NCBI RefSeq assembly: GCF_964340395.1
Contig: NC_135550.1
Coordinates: 22,998,676 to 23,035,175, forward strand
Source: Glandiceps talaboti
Taxonomy: Eukaryota > Hemichordata > Enteropneusta > Spengelidae
DNA: 36,500 bases
Reading direction: 5' to 3'
The notes under the pieces are model-generated. The model made no database searches. It saw only the letters and a program-made list of their open reading frames with translations, and was not told the DNA's origin. This document shows positions 12,433-22,588 of this stretch, piece by piece. The first letter of the stretch is position 1. The number at the start of each line of letters is the position of its first letter. The position numbers were made by a program, and so were the translations under genes.

Positions 12433-15400
12433 TGTTTACTTGGAGACCAATCATTGATAGATGTCGTCATACAGGTACACAATGACGTAGGCTGGTGCGA
12501 AAAAGACCCACCCTCGATTGCACCCTTCAGTTGCAAAGCGACCTTCGTCGCATATCGACAGTGCTCAATGTTCTCGTTTTTCACTCAATGACCTCACAAT
12601 GACTCTATTTTATTGTTGATGTCAGATACCGCGATGTTGCTACCAGGAAATGAAGACTCCCCTAGGTACGAACCAAATTATAGTACGGCGGACCAGGTGA
12701 GTCTTTGCACAACTCAAGAGTTTGCACTGCGTCTTTGGTTTATTTTACTACAAGCTACACTAGCTGTAACTGGTTTTTAGATAAGACAACCAACAGTTTA
12801 TCATATAAACGAAACTTGTTAAAATAAAAATAATTAGACACTCTACATGTTACTTAGAGGTCAATTGTATCCACAAGATACAGCAACAGGATGACATTAT
12901 GGTCGCATTGGGGAAGTTGATTTTTGGATGCGGACCGACAGCTACAAAAATACAAGTACCCACAGGCGATTCAATGACAGTCAAATACATTTACCGACAT
13001 ATGAATAAATACTGTTCAGGGTGTGTGATAAAATATTACGAGTACGTATAAGTAATTTATAAATTTTAGTAAATATACCTTTGGTTATTTGATTTAAAAA
13101 AGAAGCCCCAGTTGCAGATAGAGAAGGTTTAAGACTATTACATGATTCTTTTTTTTCCACTTGTAGACGAACAACGACGGGTCTTTCAATATATATACCA
13201 ATTGTGACATTTGTGACATTTTTATTTGAGTGTGTTCCCGTATGGTTGTTTTCCAGGTCGACTATAAATAACTTCCTGATGTATATAATTAATATACCAA
13301 TAAAAGCTATTCAAGACATATTACGGTTACAATTCTTTTCGTGAATATTGAAGACATCATATAGTGACCAACTACATGATGTCTGATATAAAAAACATTG
13401 TAAAAAGTGTGTCTATGAAACATTGCTTTCGCAACCTTTCCCTTTTTTTCTACTTAGATTTTAATGTTCTTTGTGAGTTCCACGTTTGGTAAAGTTCCAG
13501 GATTGCAGGGTATGCTAGTTGCTTGTCTTCTGGCAGGGGCTCTTAGGTTTGTGAGATTCAATCTACATTGAGAATCATTACATTCAAATCCATTTTTTTC
13601 TTCGTTTGTGTGACTTGAATCTATATTTGACAATCTAGAGATCATTCATGTATGTTCAATATGTTAACACAGACTAAACTTTACATTTGTGACTGATGCA
13701 CATTGTATAGGCATGTATATATGTGCCTTGCATCTTGTCCTCTACAGTCGAAAAACCTGTTTCTAGATCTAAACATCCAACTTTAAGCTGTTGACGCTAC
13801 GACGTTGCAAGTGTAAGATGGGGGAGATGCGCGATAGAATTTGTCGTTTGCAATTACCAACATTCACACTGCTACCCTTTCCGTTGCCAGCTAACAAATA
13901 GAATGTGCGATTTGTCAAACTTAATCTAAAAGTGCAATGCACAGGTAGATAAACAAAAGCTGAACACAAAATCACTATCCTTAGCACAGTGACCAGTCAC
14001 ATTGGTGATTGTATACAAAGGAAACTGGCATGCATTGTGAAGTCACTTACATATTATGGGATACAAGAGAAACACAATATGTATCACCAATCATATCTCG
14101 TAGTGAAAGACTTCTTCCGGTCACTAAAATATAGAATTGAAATATTAATGTTCCGTTTACAGTTACTCCACTGGACAGGTGGGAAGAACAAAATTTCCGG
14201 GTATTTTAAGATAGAATGTAAGATAGTTGTCAGCTTTCTAAGAAACCTTACTATACATCAACCATATTTCTTCTACAGTTCTGTTTCATCTGGGTTAAGC
14301 GCTGCCACGGCATGCACCTTACAAGACGTTATTAAGCCATGGAGGAAATGGCGGGCTGGGAAAACTAACAGTGTCGTCATGGAAGACGATGCTTGGGATA
14401 CAAAACTATCCAAAATGCTCAGTAAGTATGACCATTTCATACAGGGTATTTGGATTCTACCACCCTTACAGTTATGATAAGAAAGAGGGTGTTCCATTTA
14501 TTAAACATACCCCGACGGACAAAGCTTATATTACCGTAATAATAACTGATACTCTGTTCATTTTTTTCAGATTGCGGATTCGGCATCATGGCAACGCTAT
14601 TTGGTTTCTTAGTACCATTTCTTGGATCGTTCATGCAGATTTCTAATATACTTGGTGGTGTGTTTGGAGGGCCGATGCTTGGGACGTTCGTTCTCGGAAT
14701 GCTTTTACCTAGAACGAATACTTGGCAAGTAGAAAATATAGTATAGTAACCCCCCCCCCCCCCACCGACAGACAGACATACAGACAGATAGATCGCGTTT
14801 TGTCATCTTAATTGTGATACTATGGACACTTTTACAGTTCCGAAAAAAGGAAAGTTCCTGTGGGAACGTAGCCGTACCGGGGGGGGGGGGCTATAAACAA
14901 CATTGCGGAAGGGCCTTAGGATGTATGTGCTCTATGATCAACATACTTCCATAACTATTTCGAAGTTGGTAATACAAATTCAAGCGTTTCGTACACAGCA
15001 AGACTATGAATGTGTTAACTACACAAGTATATTATTCACATCACATCACAGATATTAAGCTACCGATTATTTCGATTTTTTAAGAATATCATTGCCAATC
15101 CATCACGGTATTTTTTTACATTTAGGCTTATGAGAATCAACGAAGTCTTCACAATTGTAATTTCTGTTACGCTAATATTTCAATCGTTAGGGGCGCTATA
15201 TCGGGATTGTTGTCTGGATTCGCTGTAGGGGTGTTCATCAGTGGAGGATCGATAGTTGCAGAGCAGTTGGGGACAGAACCATTGACCATAAATAAAGTAA
15301 GACACTGCACAAGATTTGTAGAATTTCGTTGGTTTTACATTGACATTTCAGAAAATAAGTGTTCTTATTGACGCGACACCAAATGTGTAAACCACAAGGA

Positions 15401-16725
15401 ACTACCGACAATTTTATGAAAAAGAGAAAAAATTCAAATTGATGACAAACATACCTCAGTTAATGAAAATGCACTATTCGTGATAAAACGTCACAACCAA
15501 TCACAATACACTGCAGTATACTTGACCTTTGAACGAAATCTGGACTCGGAAGGTAACGTATTTCTGACTACTTAACGTTGAGTAAAAACGAAGTTCAAAG
15601 ATCAAGAAAAATCCGATTTAATAGAGCAAGATTTTCACAATTAACCCTAACATGCTACGTGCGCCTTTACGCACATGTACTGTCAGAAGTTGAAAATGTC
15701 CAAGTTTTTTTTTTGAAATCTGAAATCAGGTTCAGCATATATTAAGGCAACCTGTGATCTATCATCCATTGGTGTTGATTTTTAGTTACTCCAATGACCA
15801 TACACTTGGTAGTTGGTTGAATAGTGAAATAAAAGTAATTTCTTCATCCAAAAGTACTGAGTATCAAAGTTCCTACTAGTTCATCGACAACAATAAGTAT
15901 GTCGATAGGGTGGATCCTGTTCTTTATTCTGTTTGAAGTCAAATTCACAATTGATTTCACCAATTGCAGGTGTCCTTTCTGTGGTATTCTACTATTAATT
16001 TATCTGTCACTGTACTGGTTGGCGTCATAGTAAGTGAAATTGTTAGATGTGTGAAGCCATCGGAAAGAAAGACCGTAGACCCGTCCCTATTGGTTATGCA
16101 ACTCAGGTATTGTTTAGATTTACTTGTTTCCTGCTCGGTTTCAATCACCAGAAAATGTTGGGATGTATTCGACCTTTTCACCCTGAAAGCACAAGTTATG
16201 AAATCTGAATTGCTCCTAACATGTCATTTTTATCCAGCCCCAGAGAACATTAGTAGAAGTATTAAGTGCATGCAAGATCAAAATTCGAATAATCTTCATT
16301 AGGAATACTATAAGGCGATGTCAAGTGTTTACCTCTGGTTTGAGATTACGGTGTACCAAACCGAACTGTTGTCCAAGACAAAAGCAAAACAAGGGTATCT
16401 TTGATTCCACAATGTTACTGAAATTCGCTATAATTAACTGGGGAATTATTCTTTTCTCGAACCTTCCGATATGAACTTCTTGAACAGCCAAGTAGTAAAA
16501 TAAATCCACGCCTGACAAATTTGAATGCCTTTCAAGCATTATTTGCATAATTTAACTCAAAACTTTTACATCTGCAGATTTAAAATACCAGATATCTGGT
16601 ACTCTTATCTCCACAGACCATATTACCAGGCCAAGTATGACGAAGAACTTAAAATGAGCCGCGTAGAAATGAATACAGCGATCATATGCAATTACTCCCA
16701 TACTTTCTCTGGCAAAACTGATTGA
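6870..16725 (+). CDS. SLC5-family sodium:solute symporter (SLC5A8-like), gene B, complete, 15 exons, 601 aa
   Basis: Complete SLC5 symporter; human SLC5A8 is about 610 aa, so the length fits. Exons: 6870-6994, 7451-7670, 8348-8465, 8815-8882, 10174-10328, 10970-11107, 11499-11584, 12030-12077, 12626-12696, 13458-13546, 14279-14421, 14571-14724, 15191-15296, 15970-16106, 16578-16725. Sum 1806 nt, in frame to TGA. Landmarks: FGVVDYVV (residues 8-15), VLGFPAEVF, GPALAFEA, GGMKAVVWADVFQ (about 178-190), SAVQRVQAAKS, LVLYAFYN, PGLQGMLVACLLAG, then VSS at 375-377, which aligns with the Na2-site serines of SLC5 proteins and supports sodium coupling. GGVFGGPMLG fits the late-helix family motif. Oddities: the usually conserved WTDVFQ reads WADVFQ; the loop around 473-508 is much shorter than in human SLC5A8; intron 12 uses a GC donor; the C-terminus (SGKTD) lacks a class I PDZ motif. 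Substrate not assignable. Confidence 0.92.
7045..7330. repeat. Degenerate minisatellite, about 26-bp unit
   Basis: Roughly ten imperfect copies of GTGTATTTGGGATATTTCAC plus CAACTC fill the middle of intron 1 of gene B. The first two copies are identical and later ones diverge and vary in length. Confidence 0.9.
8171..8228. repeat. (GACT)n and (GATC)n simple repeats
   Basis: Short GACT tandem run followed by GATCGATCGATCGA, in intron 2 of gene B. Confidence 0.85.
8573..8630. repeat. (GTTT)n microsatellite
   Basis: About 14 GTTT units in intron 3 of gene B. Confidence 0.95.
8987..9048. repeat. Tandem duplication of about 30 bp
   Basis: Two adjacent copies of ATACAACTCTTTA followed by CACTATA in intron 4 of gene B, shortly before the Harbinger-like element. 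Confidence 0.7.
9351..10131. mobile_element. Non-autonomous Harbinger-like DNA element (MITE) in intron 4 of gene B
   Basis: The left end GGGAGCCTTCAGTAATTACA is mirrored at the right end (10102-10131; reverse complement GGAGCCTTCGATAATAACAA), with the similarity continuing through GAGGGAGGGCC. Both ends are flanked by TAA (9348-9350 and 10132-10134), the 3-bp target type of PIF/Harbinger elements. The left end carries one extra G. The interior has no transposase; the 106-codon open frame at 9495-9815 is not convincing. It sits in intron sequence and should be spliced out. Confidence 0.65.
11120..11260. repeat. Trinucleotide tract (GTT)/(GTC)/(GCC)n
   Basis: A 140-bp interrupted trinucleotide repeat beginning 13 bases after the exon 6 donor of gene B. 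It stays open in two frames, which creates false reading frames of V/A or R/C runs. Confidence 0.95.
12349..12431. repeat. (GT)n microsatellite
   Basis: About 41 GT units in intron 8 of gene B, between exons 12030-12077 and 12626-12696. Confidence 0.98.
14725..15190 (+). other. GC-AG intron (intron 12 of gene B)
   Basis: Exon 12 ends ACTTG followed by gcaagt, and exon 13 begins after tcgttag. Only the GC donor keeps the split tryptophan codon (TG|G) and the frame through the NTWGAISG junction, which aligns with the family. GC-AG introns are a known minor class, and gcaagt is the usual strong form of this donor. The intron also holds a C14-15 run (14749-14763) and a G10 run (14881-14890). Confidence 0.8.
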
Positions 16726-18945
16726 TCAATGCACATATAGTGGCAAGTAACTGGTAGCTGTGATTAATCTTCATTTAGTAAACCTTTCAAACCATATTTA
16801 GCATAGCAGCAAGAGTTATATAAAGTGTAAACTATAAGCGTTAGACTTTAGTGTGCTGTATAAACATTTCTTGTACCATAAAAACTGGTGGACATTTTGT
16901 TCTGTTCTGGATTTCTTTCTTTGAATGCAGCCCCTTTGTTATCATGGAGTGCTGGCGTGCTGTAGAACTATTCAACCAGATACTGCAATTATATATAACT
17001 TGGGTAGGACTTAGGATTAGAGTAGTTTTATATCCTCAGATGTATTAAGGTATTTTCTCCTTGGGCATTAAATGATCAACGGAACCTCAAAACCCTGACC
17101 AAGTGAATTTATCCAGCGTGTGCCAAGTTACGAATCTGTGTACCTCGAGCTGCCAAGTTGAGCGTTTCCCCTTCCACAAGCTATATCCTCGTCAGTAAAG
17201 GTCAGTAAAGAATAGAAAAACCACTTTATCGAAATAGTTATTTAAAATTATCCAAATTCCTAGTTGCACACCGTCTAAATTGATCAGTGAAATAACTTGC
17301 AGACTAAATTTTGACCAATTTTGATGACTTGGACTTTCTATTAGTTACTTAGGGACTCCCCGTTTAAATCAAGTAGATACCTGCATAATTCAAGAAAAAA
17401 ATGATTGTTTTCTTAATGTGAAAATGCTGGTCTAAGCGGGTTGGAATTATAACGGTAATTAACTTCCCAAAAGTTAGAAGATTGCAACGAGTATGGTCAC
17501 CGGAAAGTAACAGAATTAATGAATTTACGCCATTGGGGTGCGAACATGGCACGCACTTGGGGGCAAGATCACTAGTGATCTAGGATAAAAATGCAATTTT
17601 TTTAGTTTGGGATGGGAGTGTGTGAAACCATTTTTGTTCTCAACCGACAAAAACGATGTTACTTTTGATTCAATCTGTTTATACCCCCAAAATATAAATA
17701 CTTCATTAAATAATTTCAAATCGAGAAATGGAAGAATTTTCGCTATAGTGTATGCATGGCAATACATTCAAGTGTCAATAAAAACATTTTATCAGTACAT
17801 ACTGGCTTTGTATTCATAGCACAACTGATCTGAAATTGCTTGTACTGGCTGAAATAATTATCAATTTTGGCCGATTACGTTAGAAGTTGAAGGAGGCGAG
17901 GTCCAACTAAATTAAAATTTAGTTTTTTATCTTGCGTTGAACAATCCATCTCGCCCCGTACGCCGAATTGAACAAACTTGTACATGCGCTGCAGCTTCCA
18001 GGCGAACAGTTTGCAACACTGCAGACCTAATGCATATATACTCTAGCAATTTGCCATCTTTCAATGCGTTTGGCAGGAGCAGACCAAGTACAGTCACTGT
18101 GGTTATTACCAAGTTTCAGTATATGACAAGTCATTTACAGATCAGTGTTAACGAACCTACTAGTACTAGTAGTCATATCTGGAAGACTGTCAAAAGTTAA
18201 CTCCGAATAATTCATTTCGGGGGAGCGGGTCATTGAAATAATTGAAAGCTGCAAAAGGCATACCCTAGAAATTAACTTTAATACAACAGAAAATTTACAA
18301 GTAGGATTCAAAATTTTGTCTGTCAACATGGACAAGTACTTTGCTCATTTATACATTTGACTACAAAACATGAACGTACGACGCTCATAATCAGTGAAAA
18401 ATACTGACCATTTAATACTGTTACGTTTCTGCCGACATTTTACCATCCATGACAAACAAAATTTTGAATCCTAATTCGAACTCTTGAAAATTACATCTGA
18501 TTAACTCAAATACAAATGAAAAAGGGTGAATCTTTAAATGAAAGGGGAAATAAATATTCAATATAAATTATATATAAATTACATATATATATAAATCAGA
18601 AAATTATACATAATACCCTAAATTAGCCAGGAAGACGAATGCATGTTTTTAAAGCAGACCTTTTATCTGCTTTTGGTTCATTGTGAATCAGTTCAGCGTT
18701 TGTGTTTCCTAGTCCTTTTTTCATTGTAACAAAATCTGAAAAGAAACAAAGCTTGCCTGTTAAAGTACACCAGCATGAAATGTGCAAGCAAGTAGTATTG
18801 TACCAATTTGAGAAAATACTAGCGCAGCTCTAAGTCAAATCTTGCATTTTATAAAAGTAGTTCGAATAGTTAAGACTAATTCATCCATCCAGCTCGCATA
18901 TTGATTTTACCCCACAGTTGAGGGTGCAGTCTCCTGACATTGCGT
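16726..18945. other. 3' flank of gene B
   Basis: Non-coding as far as I can see; it should contain the 3'UTR of gene B. No AATAAA lies close to the stop codon; one occurs at 17777-17782, which would make a UTR of about 1.05 kb. The open frames here are short and lack recognisable content. Confidence 0.5.
17777..17782 (+). terminator. Candidate polyadenylation signal for gene B
   Basis: An AATAAA hexamer about 1050 bases after the TGA, followed by T-rich sequence. It is the first canonical hexamer I noticed downstream; not confirmed. Confidence 0.3.
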
Positions 18946-18953
18946 GTTTGCCT

Positions 18954-19433
18954 ACTGGGGCTTGAAATTGGCCATATTTGTTCACAAATAGTTGTTTTTG
19001 TTTATTGTTTACGATCTTTCTTTACAAATTAGTTTTTATTTGTTTACTTTTTTTTGCTCTTTTAAAAATATCTTTTACCTACAAGGTGCCATGTAATAAA
19101 GTGATGATTTGAAGATCTGGTGTGTTTTTTTGCTAAATCGATTTAAACTTGTTCTTTTGTTGGTTTTATAAACCATCTTTTACTATACGATGACTGACGA
19201 CCTTAATTATTTAGCCTGGGAGTTAGTTATACTGAGCTCCCTCAACTGGTGACCCCTCGTCCCCACTCACCATGGGAAAAGACTAGTCAAATCATCACTT
19301 TATTACATGGCACCTTGTAGGGAAAAGAGCAAAAAAAAGTAAACAAACAAAAACTATTTTTTGTAAAGAAAGAACGTAAACAATAAACAAACAACTATTT
19401 GTAAACAAATATGGCCAATTTCAAGCCCCTGTG
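18954..19433. mobile_element. hAT-like foldback MITE with 8-bp target duplication
   Basis: The arms of about 155 bp (18954-19112 and 19285-19433) are inverted copies of each other, sharing blocks such as GGGGCTTGAAATTGGCC and ATCACTTTATTACATGGCAC. The element is flanked by the direct repeat GTTTGCCT (18946-18953 and 19434-19441). An 8-bp duplication with ACTGGGG/CACAGGGG tips fits the hAT superfamily. The unique centre is about 170 bp and contains no coding sequence. It lies downstream of the secreted repeat gene. Confidence 0.7.
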
Positions 19434-19623
19434 GTTTGCCTTGCTATACAGGTTTAGGCGGCCTAACATTAACTACAAGACTTTTGCAATCTTCATGTGA
19501 TCAAATACTAACAACCTTTGTTGAAGACTTGAAATGCAAAGAAGGCATGTCAGGGGTTTTTTTTCTTTAAAAAGTAAAGTTGCAAGCTTAACAAAAAAAT
19601 GCTGTGTCTAACAGACTACATAC

Positions 19624-19905
19624 CATTCATGCAATTTTTCGAAATGCAAGTTTTCATGTAAAGTGATCCACCAATTATTGAAGTTCTTCTGTAGCTTGAG
19701 GAGAGATAAAGGTAAGATGTGCGAGCTGGCAAGTTTGTTTGTCTCTGGGATTTCTGGGAAGTGCACGAGAGGTGGTTCGTCAAGGAGTTCAAGACTATCT
19801 TTGATATCAGCCGCTACTTCGCTTGGCATACCGTCATTGGGCTCGAGATATGAAGCTGCCGAGTAACATTTTACAGTCGTTCTTTTCTGTCGTCCAAGAT
19901 GGTAC
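19624..19905 (-). CDS. Possible coding exon, function unknown
   Basis: On the minus strand an open stretch of 282 nt is bounded by an acceptor-like tatccaaag and a donor-like gtatgt. It encodes a non-repetitive peptide with a plausible protein composition, including KRTTVKCYSAASYLEPNDG, LLDEPPLVHFPEIP and FNNWW. Read from the acceptor it starts at phase 2, which matches the cryptic donor at the end of the repeat exon of the neighbouring secreted gene (CTAAG|gtttgt, about 20944). It could be an alternative 3' exon of that gene, an exon of another gene, or a transposon relic next to the hAT-like element. If not spliced at the donor it stops a few codons later. No family recognised. Confidence 0.3.
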
Positions 19906-20927
19906 CTTTGGATAGATAGGATAAAGCGAAATTAAGTACATGGGGTTATACAGTTCTATACAAAAACAAACCGTAACCGAAACTATACACACGATACGGC
20001 TCGAACTAGTTACTATGTTATGGGCGACGATGGGCGATAAAAACGCTGGCGAAATCTCGGTTCCTAAACCTAAACTTCTGTTCAGCAGACATTCAATTTT
20101 CCGACCGAAAAACAAATTGAAAAAAGGGCATTGGCATTCCTCCGTTGAGTACTTTAGGCACTCGTGCGACAAAATAGTTTGTCCAAGACTTCAAACTTGA
20201 TTGACCAATCACTTGCAAAAGTTTCTATAAGACCAATTCTAGAGCGACAATGTAAAGGTCGAAATTTGAAATTTTCGATTCCGACTTAACACGCAATTTT
20301 TAAACCAACGAAATATCTTAAAAGAGTGAATTGTAAATGTGACATTGAACATGTGTTCAATATAAACAAATTTTACAAAGCGAAGCAAACTTGCCAAGGT
20401 TCACAAGGAAACGTGCAAGCACCAAGATAAATTGTATTTCAGAAGATGAAATTTATGTACAATTGGCACCAAACTTGCAATGACTAAAAAGGTGTAGAGT
20501 TCTGGTTGTTCAAGGTTTTGACATTTGCAGTCACGATAAAATAAAGAATGTAATACATATATGAAGGCACAAGCACACAATTAGTACAAACCCATTTCAC
20601 CAATTAAGCAGGAGTTCCAGAACCTAGTAATGACTATCAGTCGGGGAGGATTACTCGCGCGGAACCAGCAGGTGCTACGTTTGCCCTGCCTGGGTGACTC
20701 CGAGATAGCTTGGGAATAGACTGGGGAAAGCCTGGCCACTTCCACAGCAATGTGATATACAGCATGGAACATAGCCCTCTTACTAAACAGTCCCAATCCC
20801 AAAACCCCAGTCTAATGATACGTGATTATGTGTATGTCTGCATAAAAAGAAAATCGCTCGGAGCCATTTCCCAGCACGACATTCTTTATCAAGTTCCATA
20901 ATCTTTTTACATACGACAAACGTCCAG
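19906..20927. other. Spacer downstream of the secreted repeat gene
   Basis: No exon I can support. It contains the 3'UTR of the secreted gene if the TAA at 20928 is used. Two open frames on the minus strand (19834-20172 and 20581-20802) have no recognisable content. Confidence 0.45.
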
Positions 20928-22588
20928 TTATGCAATCACAAACCTTAGCCGGGCTATTCTTGATGCCAGCAAGTGCCTTCTTTTCAGGAGATCTTCGCCA
21001 TTTTCTGCTGATCTGCTCCTACCCGCAAGTTCCAATGCTTCCGATAGTCTAGTGCTCTCTGTGGTTAACCGTTGTCCACCGTTGTTATTCGTTCCTTCAT
21101 CGTTATCAATATCGGTGTTCGATAAAGCTCCAGAACCAATTCGATTGTTGTTCACATCTTCCAGTATCTCAAGCAATGCGTCTTCTACATTACAATTAAC
21201 CTGTTGACAAAGAGACCTGATCTCCTCACAATTTCTACCCTTATTAAGACGACGACAAAAACTAGTCTTTGCTACAGCTCTGAAACAATCGGAACATATG
21301 CCCCTACCCGCAAGATATAATTCTTCTGATAGTCTAGTGCTCTCTGTGGTTAACCGTTGTCCACCGTTGTTATTCGTTCCTTCATCGTTATCAATATCGG
21401 TGTTCGATAAAGCTCCAGAACCAATTCGATTGTTGTTCACATCTTCCAGTATCTCAAGCAATGCGTCTTCTACATTACAATTAACCTGTTGACAAAGAGA
21501 CCTGATCTCCTCACAATTTCTACCCTTATTAAAACGACGACAAAAACTAGTCTTTGCTACAGCTCTGAAACAATCGGAACATATGCCCCTACCCGCAAGA
21601 TATAATTCTTCTGATAGTCTAGAACTCTCTGTGGTTAACCGTTGCCCACCGTTGTTATTCGTTCCTTCGTTATCAATATCGGTGTTCGATAAAGCTCCAG
21701 AACCAAGTCGATTGTTGTTCACATCTTCCAATATCTCAAGCAATGCGTCTTCTACATCACAATTAACCTGTTGACAAAGAGACCTGATCTCCTCACAATT
21801 TCTACCCTTATTAAGACGACGACAAAAACTAGTCTTTGCTACAGCTCTGAAACAATCGGAACATATGCCCCTACCCGCAAGATATAATTCTTCTGATAGT
21901 CTAGTGCTCTCTGTGGTTAACCGTTGCCCACCATTGTTATTCGTTCCTTCATCGTTATCAATGTCGGTGTTCGATAAAGCTCCAGAACCGATTCGATTGG
22001 TGTTCACATCTTCCAGTATCTCAAGCAATGCGTCTTCTACATCACAATTAACCTGTTGACAAAGAGACCTGGTCTCCTCACAATTTCTACCCTTATTAAG
22101 ACGACGACAAAAACTAGTCTTTGCTACAGCTCTGAAACAATCGGAACATATGCCCCTACCCACCAGATCTAATTCTTCCGATAGTCTAGTGCTCTCTGTG
22201 GTTAACCGTTGCCCACCATTGTTATTCGTTCCTTCGTTATCAATGTCAGTGTTCGATAAAGCTCCAGAACCAATTCGGTTGTTGTTCACATCTTCCAATA
22301 TCTCAAGCAATGCGTCTTCTACATCACAATTAACCTGTTGACAAAGAGACCTGATCTCCTCACAATTTCTACCCTTATTAAGAAGACGACAAAATCCAGT
22401 CTTTGCTACAGCTCTGAAACAATCTGAACACCTGCCCCTTTCGGTAAGCTTATATATTTTGTGTGTGGTGTCTCTCTTTGATCTGTCTCTTTCATATCCT
22501 GATGTCGAACAGTGTATTGTGTTCAGGATATTTGCTGTCAGGCGAGTGTAGAGGATCAATCCAGCCGGTATATCTAGATTGTTTCGTC
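20928..22588 (-). CDS. Terminal exon of the secreted Cys-repeat gene, holding all five modules
   Basis: Single open frame of 1661 nt to a TAA stop at 20928-20930. No ATG begins this frame upstream of the first module, and a long pyrimidine-rich acceptor ends at 22589, so it is an internal or terminal exon and not a stand-alone gene. Module cysteine blocks begin (minus strand) near 22430, 22145, 21860, 21578 and 21293. Repeat spacing in DNA is 285, 282 or 285 bp; the 3-bp steps remove one acidic codon in the linker (IDNDEG versus IDNEG). The first module is the most divergent (GFCRLL instead of SFCRRL, LDLVGRG linker). A cryptic donor (CTAAG|gtttgt) lies 5 codons before the stop. Confidence 0.8.

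Noticed and set aside
21298-22341. Four regularly spaced plus-strand frames of 63-64 codons
   Set aside because: Antisense shadows of the five Cys modules; their spacing simply mirrors the 282-285 bp repeat.
20995-22445. CRISPR-like regular repetition
   Set aside because: Units are long, contiguous, coding and without spacers; this is a eukaryotic exon.
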